Source: Oscillatoria sp. SIO1A7
Lineage (GTDB): Bacteria; Cyanobacteriota; Cyanobacteriia; Cyanobacteriales; Laspinemataceae
DNA: 64,000 nt
Assembly: GCA_010672965.1 (NCBI GenBank)
Contig: JAAHFN010000017.1
Coordinates: 45,709-109,708 of the forward strand
Direction of reading: 5' to 3'
Within the stretch, counting starts at the first letter, position 1; each line of letters opens with the position of its first letter. A program made the position numbers and the translations under genes. This document shows, piece after piece, positions 35,602 to 44,479 of this stretch. The notes below the pieces were generated by a model. The model made no database searches. It was not told the DNA's origin and saw only the letters and a list, made by a program, of their open reading frames with translations.

Positions 35602-36177
35602 ATGACAGTTTTCACTGTAAACCTGAATTCAGTTATGGAGCTGACCGACGAGCAGTTTTATCAGCTCTCTTGGCACAACGAAACTCTGAGGCTCGAACGC
35701 ACGGCCGCAGGAGAACTGATTATTATGCCAGCAGCCGGTGGAATAGCCAGCAACCGCAATGCAACACTGACCGCTAAGCTCTATAACTGGAACCATAGAG
35801 CGGAACTCGGCATAGCATTCGATTCTTCCACGGGTTTCAAACTAAAGGGCGGAGCTATTCGCTCTCCCGATGCGTCTTGGCTTACTCGCGATCGTTGGGA
35901 GGCGATGTCCCCGGAGCAACGAAAGCGATTTCCCCCGCTTTGTCCCGATTTTGTCGTTGAGTTGCTCTCGCCGAGCGACAGTTTGAGCGCAACCCAAGAA
36001 AAAATGCAAGAATATCTGGATAATGGCGCTCGCTTGGGTTGGCTGATTAATCGACGCACCAGACAAGTAGAAATTTATCGCCCGGGACGGGAAGTTGAAG
36101 TGCTAGAAAATCCGGCGACTCTATCGGGAGAAACTGTTATGCCCGGTTTTGTCCTTAATCTGGAGCTTATTTGGTAG
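35602..36177 (+). CDS. Uma2-family (DUF820) PD-(D/E)XK nuclease
   Basis: 191 aa from ATG 35602, matching the family start (M-T-V-F-T-V-N-L). It contains M-E-L-T-D-E-Q-F-Y-Q-L, F-D-S-S-T-G-F-K-L-K-G-G-A-I-R-S-P-D-A-S-W-L, and L-C-P-D-F-V-V-E-L-L-S-P-S-D-S, with K-M-Q-E-Y following. Catalytic Asp, Glu and Lys positions look intact. It is close to the 14618 gene in layout. The 25-residue upstream extension has no support. Confidence 0.9.
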   Translation: MTVFTVNLNSVMELTDEQFYQLSWHNETLRLERTAAGELIIMPAAGGIASNRNATLTAKLYNWNHRAELGIAFDSSTGFKLKGGAIRSPDASWLTRDRWEAMSPEQRKRFPPLCPDFVVELLSPSDSLSATQEKMQEYLDNGARLGWLINRRTRQVEIYRPGREVEVLENPATLSGETVMPGFVLNLELIW

Positions 36178-36366
36178 ATAAAAGATTGGAAAAAGACAAA
36201 GGCTTATCGATCGCAGCAAGATTGGCTATTTGCCTGCCAGATGATTGGCTGCGTCGCCTGTCTGGAGGTATCTGAGAAAAAGGGAGCGCTATCCAATGAC
36301 CGCAATATTTTTTCGATATCATAGAAAAGCTGCGATCGCTTGTCTTGTAAGATTATTTTTTACACT

Positions 36367-36705
36367 ATGATGACATATAAGGGCTACACGGGCGAGCTTG
36401 AGCTAGATGTAGAAGCGGTAATTTTGTTTGGGGAAGTTGTTTACATTAATGACGTAATAACCTTTCAGGGCAAGACCGTCGAAGAAGCTCGCCAATAATT
36501 CCAAAATTCTGTTGATGATTATCTAGAATTTTGCCAACAATTAGGAGATGAGCCCGAGAAGCCATTTTCCGGTAAACTCGATTTGCACACCACTCCAGAA
36601 CGTCACGGCAAAATTGCTCTGGCTGCGAGGAAAGCCGCTAAAAGCATTAATGATTGGATGGATGAGGTACTGGGCGAGGCGGCGGATAAGGCGATCGGTG
36701 CTTAA
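36367..36705 (+). pseudogene. HicB-family antitoxin with a nonsense codon
   Basis: A 112-residue frame is interrupted only at TAA 36496-36498. The parts read Y-K-G-Y-T-G-E-L-E-L-D-V-E-A and D-V-I-T-F-Q-G-K-T-V-E-E-A, then V-D-D-Y-L-E-F-C-Q-Q-L-G-D-E-P-E-K-P-F-S-G-K and A-A-R-K-A-A-K-S-I-N-D-W-M. This is the standard HicB layout: an RNase-H-like domain plus a ribbon-helix-helix C-terminus. No hicA partner lies next to it. The second half alone could still encode the DNA-binding part. Confidence 0.85.
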
Positions 36706-36737
36706 AATAAGCAATTTTCATCGGAGAAGGGCGATTA

Positions 36738-36889
36738 TATAGCGTTTCTCAAATAAGTGTAATTAACGATAGGGTTGGCGACGTAGGGGCGACAGCATCC
36801 CCAAGACAATCTCGCGCGCTCCTAACGGCAACCCTCATATTGGGATGCTTCGCCCCAGACACCTCACATCAATTTGAAAACCGCTATAG
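36738..36889. mobile_element. 152-bp miniature element (TATAGCG... ends)
   Basis: The left end TATAGCGTTTCTCAAATAAG and the right end CAATTTGAGAAACCGCTATA form a terminal inverted repeat. The interior has the GTAGGGGCGACAGCATCCCC...GGGATGCTTCGCCCC core. Copies are at 46381-46533 and 47218-47369 (inverted) and a tandem form at 50272-50662. Confidence 0.9.
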
Positions 36890-36934
36890 TAGGGATAATT
36901 TCTGCTTAGCGATCCAGAGATTTGTGCCGAACTC

Positions 36935-37020
36935 CGAGATTGTCTCGGGCGAAGCATCCCAGTACGGATATTTAGATTTATAGCCGAGATTGTCTAAGGG
37001 ATGCTATCGCCCCTACGTTT
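36935..37020. repeat. Inverted copy of the palindromic core
   Basis: GGGCGAAGCATCCC ... GGGATGCTATCGCCCCTACG without the outer TATAGCG ends. It runs directly into the truncated Uma2 gene. Confidence 0.8.
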
Positions 37021-37068
37021 ATAAATTAGAACTTACACATTAACTCTGAAGAACTGGGTCTAGAAATT

Positions 37069-37497
37069 ATGGGTCTAAAATCCACCACTTGGCGCGATCG
37101 CCCGAAAGCTGTTGGCAAAGAAGCGGACGAATGTTTTTACATTCAAAGCGAAGCGGCGATGCGGGGCAAGCTGGAAATAGACTTGCAAGTTGACCCGCCT
37201 CCAGACTTGGCGATAGAAATTGACCTAACCAGCTCTTCGATTGATAAGATGGCGGTTTATCGAGAACTCAAGGTTCCCGAAGTCTGGCGATGGCGTAATG
37301 GCAAACTGACTATTCAGATTCTCGGGGATAATGGCTATGTAGAATCCGATACCAGTTTGGCATTTGGGTCATTTCCAGTTAAAGAGCTGGCTCGGTTTAT
37401 GCACCTAAGTCCTGGTCAAAAGCGATCGCGCCTCAGCCGTGCATTAGAATCGCGCCTATTTTGGTCAGGGGCAAGGCGACATCCGCCGCCCCACTAG
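37069..37497 (+). pseudogene. 5'-truncated Uma2-family gene
   Basis: The 142-aa frame starts inside the family. M-G-L-K-S-T-T-W-R-D-R-P, E-A-D-E-C-F-Y-I-Q and P-P-P-D-L-A-I-E-I-D-L-T-S-S-S-I-D-K are conserved central and C-terminal Uma2 parts, with the catalytic D and E in the latter block. The first ~55 residues are absent. The frame continues open to about 37045 (E-E-L-G-L-E-I) and then meets the repeat element, so the element or a deletion removed the start. Translation from ATG 37069 is possible, but the product would lack the N-terminal strands. Confidence 0.7.
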
Positions 37498-37562
37498 CTA
37501 GCCTTCCGTGCTACAGTAGTTTAAAAGCACGATTTCTTGAGTTACAGGAGGCTTGAGACCCT

Positions 37563-37829
37563 ATGCCAGAGCGCATAGAACTACGAGTTGAAATTTTTCG
37601 AGAGGGGGACTTGTTCGTCGGAGTCTGCCCAGAGCTAAATGTTTCCAGCTTTGGGTCATCTATCCCAGAGGCCAAGCATTCTGTACGAAAAGCTTTAGAA
37701 GCTTTTATCGAGGAATGCGATGCAATGGGAACTCTGCCAGAGGTTCTGGAAGAGGCAGGACTCGTTCTCAAGGATGGTATCTGGCTATCCCGCCAGCCTG
37801 TTGCGTCAGAGTTAGTAGCGATTGGGTGA
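37563..37829 (+). CDS. hicB: HicB-family antitoxin
   Basis: 88 aa. The partial RNase-H-like fold is typical: L-R-V-E-I-F-R-E-G-D-L-F-V-G-V-C-P-E-L-N-V-S-S-F-G-S-S-I-P-E-A, then R-K-A-L-E-A-F-I-E-E-C. It is followed seven bases later by the hicA-like gene. It would bind and inhibit HicA and autoregulate. AGGAGG lies about 15 bases before the start. Confidence 0.88.
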   Translation: MPERIELRVEIFREGDLFVGVCPELNVSSFGSSIPEAKHSVRKALEAFIEECDAMGTLPEVLEEAGLVLKDGIWLSRQPVASELVAIG

Positions 37830-37836
37830 GGTAAAG

Positions 37837-38079
37837 ATGGCACAGGCTCGTAAGATTACACCCATTCGCTATAAAACCCTGGTAAAAATTTTTGAGCTAG
37901 AAGGTTTTGCAGTTAGCCGTCAAAAAGGCGATCATCTAATTTTAACTAAACCTGGAATAAACAGACCGTTAGTCGTTAAAACCAGTCCCGGGGAAGTGCC
38001 AGTTACTCACATTATGACAAATTTAAACACCGCTGGCATCAGTCGAGATCGTTATTTTGAACTGTTAGATATCGTTTAA
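37837..38079 (+). CDS. hicA: HicA-family mRNA interferase toxin
   Basis: 80 aa with a double-stranded RNA-binding-like fold: L-V-K-I-F-E-L-E-G-F-A-V-S-R-Q-K-G-D-H-L-I-L-T-K-P-G, where the G-D-H His is the expected catalytic residue, and V-P-V-T-H-I-M. GAGGT just upstream favours ATG 37837. It forms an operon with hicB. The 3' end overlaps the converging gene by 4 bp. It appears intact. Confidence 0.88.
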   Translation: MAQARKITPIRYKTLVKIFELEGFAVSRQKGDHLILTKPGINRPLVVKTSPGEVPVTHIMTNLNTAGISRDRYFELLDIV

Positions 38080-38354
38080 CCTTCATAGGGTGCGAGGTGC
38101 CGCACCCTACCAACATCTTTTATTTCCATACCATCGATCGCAGGTATCCGGTCTCCATCAGCTAACTTCAGCATCAGCCAATCTTCCAAAGCTTCCAGTA
38201 AGTCTTTCCTACAACTCTCAACTGTAGGCCCATTACCCCATAGCCCCTGAAACCCATCAATCTCGGCAAACCAGGTGCCATCATCTAGTATTTTGTATTG
38301 GGCGTAATGCAAAGCTGCCTCGCAATATCGCTCGTAACATTGTGCTTGGCGCAT
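38076..38354 (-). CDS. HicB-like antitoxin, second type
   Basis: 92 aa: Y-K-I-L-D-D-G-T-W-F-A-E-I-D-G-F-Q-G-L-W-G-N-G-P-T-V-E-S-C-R-K-D-L-L-E-A-L-E-D-W-L. This is a HicB-type partial RNase-H domain without the RHH tail. GGAGG sits immediately before ATG 38354. It converges on hicA with a 4-bp overlap. Its own toxin partner is not visible, so it may be solitary. Confidence 0.75.
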   Translation of the reverse strand: MRQAQCYERYCEAALHYAQYKILDDGTWFAEIDGFQGLWGNGPTVESCRKDLLEALEDWLMLKLADGDRIPAIDGMEIKDVGRVRHLAPYEG

Positions 38355-38434
38355 CGCCTCCAACTGGTATTACTCTTAGTATTTTACATTGGTCTCGCCT
38401 ACTTCGTCCTTCAAAAAGCGAAACGCGAACAATC

Positions 38435-38683
38435 TTATTTTTCCGAACTAGCCGCCAATTTCCAAGAACGCCCTTGGCAATAAACCTCACCGTCTCTGAT
38501 TTCAACGCCAAAAACCTGCCGTCCTAGCTCGAAATATTCCTTCTTCTCCTCATCGGTCATATATCTTTCGTCAGCAGATCGTCTCGGATCGCCGCCAGCA
38601 TCTAGATAGCGCTGCCTTGCCAGGTCGGACAGTTCTATCATTCTCTGGTATTGCTGTGTTTTCATTTCTGTAGGCTCTTTCAT
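38435..38683 (-). CDS. Small hypothetical protein, 82 aa
   Basis: Highly charged: M-K-T-Q-Q-Y-Q-R-M-I-E-L-S-D-L-A-R-Q-R-Y-L-D-A-G-G-D-P-R-R and E-E-K-K-E-Y-F-E-L-G-R-Q-V-F-G-V. It begins two bases after the stop of the upstream gene, suggesting translational coupling. I do not recognise a domain. It could be an antitoxin-like or regulatory peptide. Confidence 0.55.
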   Translation of the reverse strand: MKEPTEMKTQQYQRMIELSDLARQRYLDAGGDPRRSADERYMTDEEKKEYFELGRQVFGVEIRDGEVYCQGRSWKLAASSEK

Positions 38684-38685
38684 TT

Positions 38686-39048
38686 TTATGACATCCAGTC
38701 GATAGGTACAATCTCGCCGTTTGGCAATATTATAGCAATGGGCAGTACGGGGCTGGGAGTGCGAATATAGCAAAAACCAGAGTTAGGATCGAGAGCGCGC
38801 TGTAATAGTAGTTCCAAAGTTTGTAGGGCGTTAATAACTACACTTTGGGGTCCTGCCATTCGCGTGGCATTCACTGGTACATTAACTCTAGTAATATCGC
38901 CACTTGGCAAGACCATAGCAATTGGTAGCGACGGGCTAGGGGTGTGAATGTACCAAAAACCACTGTCTCGATCGAAGGTTTGCTGCAACAATAGCTCTAA
39001 GGTTTCGAGAGCGTTAATAATTAAGTATTGGGTCTCTGTCGGTTCCAA
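38686..39048 (-). CDS. Hypothetical protein with two ~50-aa internal repeats
   Basis: 120 aa. Residues ~10-56 and ~71-117 repeat one another: I-N-A-L-x-T-L-E-L-L-L-Q-x-x-x-D-x-x-S-G-F-x-Y-I-x-T-P-S-P-x-L-P-I-A-x-x-L-P-x-G. The start is TTG 39048; an in-frame stop lies a short distance upstream and no better ATG precedes the repeats. It is operonic with the next small gene (2-bp gap). Function unknown. The DNA of the two halves differs enough that the duplication is not recent. Confidence 0.6.
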   Translation of the reverse strand: MEPTETQYLIINALETLELLLQQTFDRDSGFWYIHTPSPSLPIAMVLPSGDITRVNVPVNATRMAGPQSVVINALQTLELLLQRALDPNSGFCYIRTPSPVLPIAIILPNGEIVPIDWMS

Positions 39049-39122
39049 GGCTGCTTTAATACTATATTATTACTCTACTATTTTTACACCATACACTTAC
39101 AATTAGCCGAATCGAGTCAAAA

Positions 39123-40136
39123 ATGATTTCTCTCTCCCCTACCCTCAAAGCCAGACTCGCTACTCCCCTAGAGATTGGTGGCGTTCGGGTCAACTCTAGA
39201 GTCCTGCAATCGCCCTTATCTGGGGTGACCGATCTGGTATTTCGCCGTTTGGTGCGCCGCTATGCGCCAACTTCGATGACTTATACGGAAATGGTGCAAG
39301 CGAGTAGATTGCGCTACGTCCGGGAACTGCCCAAGATTATGGAAGTAAGCCCGGACGAAAAACCGATTAGCATCCAGCTTTTTGACTGTCGCCCGGATTT
39401 CTTAGCCGAAGCCGCTCGAATGGCAGAAGAAGAAGGCGCGGATACTGTGGATATTAATATGGGTTGCCCGGTGAATAAGATTACTAAAAAAGGCGGCGGT
39501 TCAAAGTTATTGCGAGAACCGGAAACTGCAGAGGCAATAGTGCGTGCCGTTGCCAATGCCGTCTCGGTGCCGGTAACGGTCAAAACGCGGATCGGCTGGG
39601 ATGAAAATGAAATCAATATTCTAGAGTTTGCCCGGAGAATGGAGGATGCGGGAGCCCAGATGATTACAATTCACGGGCGCACTCGCAAGCAAGGCTATAC
39701 GGGACAAGCGAATTGGCAATGGATTGGGGAGGTTAAAAAAGCGCTGACTATTCCAGTTATTGCCAATGGCGATATAGTCTCGGTGGAGTCGGCGGTGCTG
39801 TGTTTGGAGCAAACCGGTGCAGATGGGGTAATGTGTTCTCGGGGCACTTTGGGCTATCCGTTTTTGGTGGGAGAAATCGATTATTTTCTCAAGAATGGCG
39901 AAAAGAAACAGCCACCAACTCTGGTGGAAAGGCTGGAATGTGCTAAGGAACATTTGCAAATGCTTTGGGAATATAAGGGAGCAAGAGGGGTGCAACAAGC
40001 CCGCAAACACATGACTTGGTATATCAAGGGTTTTCCCGGTGCTAATGAACTGCGGGATAAGTTGGCTAGAGTCGCAAGCGTCGAGGAAGGGTGCGAGCTG
40101 ATTGATGGAGCGATCGCTTATCGAGGCAGACTGTAG
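39123..40136 (+). CDS. dusB: tRNA-dihydrouridine synthase
   Basis: 337-aa FMN-dependent TIM-barrel enzyme reducing uridines in tRNA D-loops. It contains Q-S-P-L-S-G-V-T-D, Q-L-F-D, D-I-N-M-G-C-P-V-N-K-I (with the catalytic Cys), V-T-V-K-T-R-I-G-W, I-T-I-H-G-R-T-R-K-Q-G-Y-T-G and V-I-A-N-G-D-I. The first 15 residues are slightly longer than in some family members. The subgroup (DusB/NifR3-like) is assigned by resemblance. It overlaps the 3' end of the opposite-strand gene by 19 bp. Confidence 0.93.
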   Translation: MISLSPTLKARLATPLEIGGVRVNSRVLQSPLSGVTDLVFRRLVRRYAPTSMTYTEMVQASRLRYVRELPKIMEVSPDEKPISIQLFDCRPDFLAEAARMAEEEGADTVDINMGCPVNKITKKGGGSKLLREPETAEAIVRAVANAVSVPVTVKTRIGWDENEINILEFARRMEDAGAQMITIHGRTRKQGYTGQANWQWIGEVKKALTIPVIANGDIVSVESAVLCLEQTGADGVMCSRGTLGYPFLVGEIDYFLKNGEKKQPPTLVERLECAKEHLQMLWEYKGARGVQQARKHMTWYIKGFPGANELRDKLARVASVEEGCELIDGAIAYRGRL

Positions 40137-40723
40137 CCCCAATACATGAAGCTAGCAGAGATTAAAAATAGTAGAGCGATCGCGGCTTTTTGTATGGGAG
40201 TTTTGGCTCGGGGGCGGCGCAGCAGAAAAATACCGCCCAACAAAGGCAGCAAGGCTCCCATCTCTATCCAGAGATTGCGATATAAATAATAATTAGAGAG
40301 TTGCAAGCGACCGGCACTGGGCAGAATCCCAAATGGGAGCTTAAATCGCTGTAGGGCGATCGGCCAGAGCAGGGGTAATAGGGTTACCCCTACCAGCAGA
40401 TCCAGAACCGGATGAGAAAGACCGGCAAGAATAACCTGCAGACTCCGGTCGCGCAGCCGCCGTCCCTTAACTCCCAATAACCGAAGCAAGACAATGGTGC
40501 AGCAGGGTAGGATAAGGCTGAAGAAAATCGAGTGAGTTATTCGCAAGCCTTGATTGGCTTTTGAACTCAGGGCGATCGCCAGACGATCTATATCGGGAGC
40601 GCAGGCGACAACTATTAGCCAGAGCAACCAAACAAAGCGTTTTCCGGAGAAATTGCCTTGAGATGGTCGAACCAACCAATAGATGCTAGAGCCAACTAAG
40701 CTATGACCGAGAAAGGAAGACAT
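40118..40723 (-). CDS. YdjM-like membrane metal-dependent hydrolase family protein
   Basis: 201-aa integral membrane protein with H-S-L-V-G-S-S near the N-terminus, A-P-D-I-D-R-L in helix 2, T-H-S-I-F-F-S, and S-H-P-V-L-D-L-L. This is the His/Asp pattern of the YdjM/DUF457 family. Four or five hydrophobic segments are visible. Its enzymatic function is inferred only from family name. It converges with dusB. Confidence 0.8.
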   Translation of the reverse strand: MSSFLGHSLVGSSIYWLVRPSQGNFSGKRFVWLLWLIVVACAPDIDRLAIALSSKANQGLRITHSIFFSLILPCCTIVLLRLLGVKGRRLRDRSLQVILAGLSHPVLDLLVGVTLLPLLWPIALQRFKLPFGILPSAGRLQLSNYYLYRNLWIEMGALLPLLGGIFLLRRPRAKTPIQKAAIALLFLISASFMYWGYSLPR

Positions 40724-40763
40724 AATATCAAATCCGTTTAATCGCCCTAAAAAATTGAGCTTC

Positions 40764-40829
40764 CCGTAGGACAGGCGTCCCGCCTGTCCCTACCTGGGAT
40801 GGCGGACAGGCGGGACGCCCGTCCTACGG
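40764..40829. repeat. CCGTAGGACAGGCG inverted repeat, 26-bp arms
   Basis: CCGTAGGACAGGCGTCCCGC... and its reverse complement (one mismatch) surround a 14-base loop. Confidence 0.9.
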
Positions 40830-40881
40830 TTTCAAATTTTCTGGGTATTTTAACCGTATTCGATATAAGAAAACATGGCGA

Positions 40882-41970
40882 CTAATCGTCCATTTGCCAC
40901 GGTTGTAGAATAGCATTTTCATCGAAAATCTTTTTCGGTCGCATCACCAGCAGGAGCTTGCCTAAAATAGGAGTATCTGGGGCTTCTGCAAACCACTGAA
41001 ATTCTAAATTATTTTCTCGGCCGACCAAGAAATAGCTGCTATCGTCCCATTCGCGCTCCCTGCGGTCTATCAGCACCAGAACTTCTTCAGTTTTGCCAGA
41101 AAGTGCTTTGGGCAAGCGATCGCTCTGGCACAAAATACCCACCGGGTCTTCTGCTTTCAAAACCACCTGCCAGCCGGGGACAGGAGCCATCGCGCCGCCA
41201 CCAGAAAGGGTCACCATCCGAAAAGGGTCGGTTTCGTCCAAAATCGGAACCGCTTGCAAATCATCTACGGTCAGGGGCAGCCTGCCGACCACGGGAATAA
41301 TTCGGGGCAGCTCTTCTTCCAGTTCGATGCGATAAACCGGCAACATAGGAGCAGTTTTGCTGGGCACTACAGTGAAATCGCTCAGCAATAGCTCTATCTG
41401 TTCTCTAGCGCCTTGGCTGCTAGCAAACTTTAAGCCTCGGGCAATAAGGCGGGAGCGGTCTTGAAGATCCTTTTTTTTCCTTGCTGCTTGCCAGCATTCA
41501 TAGGCAACTGCATCGCCGGGATGCTTAGAAAATCCTTGTGGTAACTGGGAGAGACGAGCAAAATTTTTAATAGCTTTGACAACTTGATGGGCTTCATCGA
41601 CATCTAGTCTTCTCTCCATTGCCAATTCCGCAGCAGCGGCGCGATCGGCTTGGCTGAGAATGCGAAACTCATATAAGATGTCGCTGCGCGGGCCAGAGAA
41701 GTACCCTTGTACTTTTTCTGAGACGCCAACTTCGAGCAAGCTCTCATATACTTGTGCGGCGACGATAGTTTGGTTTTGCTGGCTGCCCTGAAAACCAGTT
41801 TGTTCAAAAATAGTTTGCGTGCCGTAGCCCGCCTTTTGCAGTTGCTGGCAAGCCCGGCCCCAATCTACCCATGTCCCTTCTTTGCGCAGGAGCATTTGCA
41901 CTAATTTGGATGCATCCTCTTCCGAAAGTTCGGCACCAGTCGGCGCAATACCTTGAGGCTTTTGAGTCAT
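40882..41970 (-). CDS. raf1: Rubisco accumulation factor 1
   Basis: 362 aa. Helical N-terminal domain (L-L-R-K-E-G-T-W-V-D-W-G, I-F-E-Q-T-G-F, Y-F-S-G-P-R-S-D-I-L-Y-E-F-R), linker, and beta-rich C-terminal dimerisation domain (V-Y-R-I-E-L-E-E-E-L-P-R-I-I-P-V-V-G, P-G-W-Q-V-V-L, P-W-Q-M-D-D end), as in cyanobacterial Raf1. It acts after RbcL folding to assemble the RbcL8 core in the cytosol. Length and ends match the family. It is monocistronic here. Confidence 0.93.
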   Translation of the reverse strand: MTQKPQGIAPTGAELSEEDASKLVQMLLRKEGTWVDWGRACQQLQKAGYGTQTIFEQTGFQGSQQNQTIVAAQVYESLLEVGVSEKVQGYFSGPRSDILYEFRILSQADRAAAAELAMERRLDVDEAHQVVKAIKNFARLSQLPQGFSKHPGDAVAYECWQAARKKKDLQDRSRLIARGLKFASSQGAREQIELLLSDFTVVPSKTAPMLPVYRIELEEELPRIIPVVGRLPLTVDDLQAVPILDETDPFRMVTLSGGGAMAPVPGWQVVLKAEDPVGILCQSDRLPKALSGKTEEVLVLIDRREREWDDSSYFLVGRENNLEFQWFAEAPDTPILGKLLLVMRPKKIFDENAILQPWQMDD

Positions 41971-42019
41971 AGAATAGTAGCTTAGAAGTTAACTAGAATT
42001 AAAGATTACACTGATTTCG

Positions 42020-42240
42020 AGCATGGGGCATTGGGCATGTTCGCATTGGGCATTGGGCATGGGACAAGGGGACCAGGAGACCAGGAGACCGGGGGACCAG
42101 GGGAGGGGGAGACAAGGGGACTCGTAGCGCGGGCGTCCCGCCTGCGCCCAATTCCCCACACCCTACACCCCACACCCTACACCCCACACCCTACACCCTA
42201 GTTATTGCCCAATGCCCGATGCCCGATGCCCAATTCCCAA
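42020..42240. repeat. GGGCATT, GGAGACCA, CCCCACA and GCCCGAT heptamer repeats
   Basis: Four repeat types in a row. No gene is seen between 41971 and 42247. Confidence 0.85.
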
Positions 42241-42247
42241 TGAAGCC

Positions 42248-43522
42248 TTATTCTAATTGCTGGATGTCCTGTTCGATTAAGTCGGTTTCTGAGGTATAAG
42301 CTAAATTTTCGGCAGATATGACGGTTTGGGCGGCAAACTGGCTGGCATAAGTTAGTTTGTTTTGCAAGCTGGCGTCGGCGCTCTTCAAAGTTTGGGCGCG
42401 TTTTTGACGGCGTTGATTGCGAGCGTCAATTTTGCCGTTTTCCCACTGAAGCCAGATATAGCGGATGAGGGGAACGGCTAAGAAGGCGATGCCGTAACCG
42501 AGGAGGAGCCAGTAAATCGAGCCGACAAAGGCAACGAAACTACCTTGTACTGCGATCGCTCCGTTTTTAAACAGATTGCCTAGAATTAAAGCTCCGACAA
42601 TATTGACGCCGCCCAATCCAGCAGCCAGGAGCAATTGCCCGCTATCGGCTTCGCTAAAGCGCCAAGGTATTTCTTGCAGATAAGAGGAGATAGGCTGAGG
42701 ATTTTTCTCTTTTGCTGCGGTGATTTGTAATTCAGGGAAATAATAGACGATATCCCCATCGGGACTGACTTTGGGCAAGCCTCCAAAGCGGGTGAGTACC
42801 GGCAGCATATAATCTTCGTATTCGTCGGTTTCTTCCACAAAAGGGGCGATTTGTTCTCCGGCGATCGCACCTCGATTGTTGCGAATAGTCGTGGCGATCG
42901 CTATTCTGCGCCGTTCTTCTAAATCCCCATTGGGGTTGCCATCCCCAAATAGAAATGAAAAGACTGCCTCCAGAAAATTCATCTCATTTTGATTTTTATT
43001 TGAGTTGCCAGAGAAGGAGCGAGCGCGCCGTCTTTGTCTGTATCGATATGGTTCGTAGTCTGGACTAAATATCCAGAAAAAATCAGACCAATAAAATCTC
43101 GGCCAGAAAAAAAAGCTGCCGCCGCTATAATTGCTGCGATCGTTGTCGTTGTCGCTATCGCGGCTAGATGCGGTGAGGATAACAAAAATAGCAGCGAAAA
43201 TAATAACAATAGAAACTACCAAGAGAATCCCAAAGGAAATGCGAATTAGGTAAAACAGAACCCGCCAAACTTTTTGCCAGGATTCTTGCAGTCGCAAGCG
43301 CCAAAACTTCTGACGCAGAATAGCACGGAAATTATTGGGAAACAGGTAGGCAACATCCCCTGTTTCTGCTACTTGTAAATGACCGCCTGCCTCTGAGGCG
43401 AGGCTTAACAATTCTCGTTCGGCATTTTGGATGTCCAAACCGGCTTGGGCGGCGACATCGCCAATAGTTACGCGGTAGTTCAGTGCTTCAACCGCTTGCA
43501 TAATAGTAGGATTTGGAGCCAT
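42248..43522 (-). CDS. Conserved cyanobacterial/plastid-type membrane protein of unknown function
   Basis: 424 aa. The N-terminal ~70 residues look like a winged-helix module (V-T-I-G-D-V-A-A-Q-A-G-L-D-I-Q-N-A-E-R-E-L-L-S-L-A, then V-A-Y-L-F-P-N-N-F). A hydrophobic segment (~88-117), an aromatic and Arg-rich region, a second winged-helix-like repeat (Y-Y-F-P-E-L), and two or three C-terminal membrane segments follow. It resembles the family conserved between cyanobacteria and plants that is annotated, without proof, as Fe-S related. GAGGAC precedes the start. The function is not established. Confidence 0.7.
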   Translation of the reverse strand: MAPNPTIMQAVEALNYRVTIGDVAAQAGLDIQNAERELLSLASEAGGHLQVAETGDVAYLFPNNFRAILRQKFWRLRLQESWQKVWRVLFYLIRISFGILLVVSIVIIFAAIFVILTASSRDSDNDNDRSNYSGGSFFFWPRFYWSDFFWIFSPDYEPYRYRQRRRARSFSGNSNKNQNEMNFLEAVFSFLFGDGNPNGDLEERRRIAIATTIRNNRGAIAGEQIAPFVEETDEYEDYMLPVLTRFGGLPKVSPDGDIVYYFPELQITAAKEKNPQPISSYLQEIPWRFSEADSGQLLLAAGLGGVNIVGALILGNLFKNGAIAVQGSFVAFVGSIYWLLLGYGIAFLAVPLIRYIWLQWENGKIDARNQRRQKRAQTLKSADASLQNKLTYASQFAAQTVISAENLAYTSETDLIEQDIQQLE

Positions 43523-43639
43523 TTCTTGTCCTCTTTCAAGATTGCCTGCTTACTTTTTATAGTGCGACAAAACATTATGTATGTAACCTGTCAGGGCGGT
43601 GTCCCTACAGGAATTTTACAATTCATCTAGACTCACTTA

Positions 43640-43761
43640 GGGAATTCCAATAAATAAATTATCCAATTCGTAGGACGGGCGTCCCGCCTGTCCAGCCACA
43701 GAGACAGGCGGGACGCCTGTCCTACGGGGAAGCGGCGGAGAAATATTTATTTGGAAATACC
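43640..43761. mobile_element. ~122-bp miniature element, copy 1 (GGAATTCC... ends)
   Basis: The outer ends GGGAATTCCAATAAAT and ATTTATTTGGAAATACC are imperfect inverted repeats. The core is CGTAGGACGGGCGTCCCGCC...GGCGGGACGCCTGTCCTACG. The copy at 46231-46355 shares the layout. Confidence 0.8.
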
Positions 43762-43892
43762 TTATAGTTTATAGTATATTTGTTTTGCTTCCGGGCAGAA
43801 TAGCAAATAGGGTTCGGGTAACCGTTCTGCCCGCGAAAGAGCGACTCAATGCCCCACAGTTCCCACAGTCCCCATCCTCCCCTGCACTAGGG

Positions 43893-44195
43893 TGTGGGGT
43901 GCTCTTGTGTAGGGAAACTTCATAATATTTTCCGACTGCTGTCGGGGGCTCGAAAGTCCTACAGGGAATCTGGTTTCGGGCTTCTAGAGCTAACGATACC
44001 CAAATGTCACAAATGCGGTGAAAAAGCCCACAAGATAATCACCCTACCCTACACCCTACACAAGCGGGTGTGGGGTGTAGGGTGCTCTTGTGTGGGGAAA
44101 CTTCATACTATTTCCCGACTGCTGTCCGGGGCTCGAAAGTCCTACAGGGAAAGCCCACAAGATAATCACTCTACCCTACACCCTACACCCTAATT
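43893..44195. repeat. Imperfect direct duplication with GTGTAGGG heptamers
   Basis: GGGAAACTTCATA(A/C)TATTT...CCGACTGCTGTC...GGCTCGAAAGTCCTACAGGGA and AAGCCCACAAGATAATCAC occur twice. The first copy has ~65 extra bases inside. Unique DNA from 44220 to 44470 shows no gene. Confidence 0.8.
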
Positions 44196-44479
44196 TTTAG
44201 GGCGGTGCCGGCATGGCCGCTTTAAGATGGAATCAGTATTGTTCGCAGGAAGACTAACGAAAATGAGACCGCAATCGAGAGATATACAAAAACTGCCGAT
44301 GCGTAAGTTCTGTATTGGTACTGCCATTACTACTGCGCTAAGTAGTTGTACAAAATTAATTACACAAAATCCGCAAAACGTGGTATGCTAAGCATATCTG
44401 CTTAAAAGTTCGCGCATATGTCGAGCGCTCGTAACCGTATCTGCTCGGCATAGCTACCCATTTATCTAAAATTTCCAAC

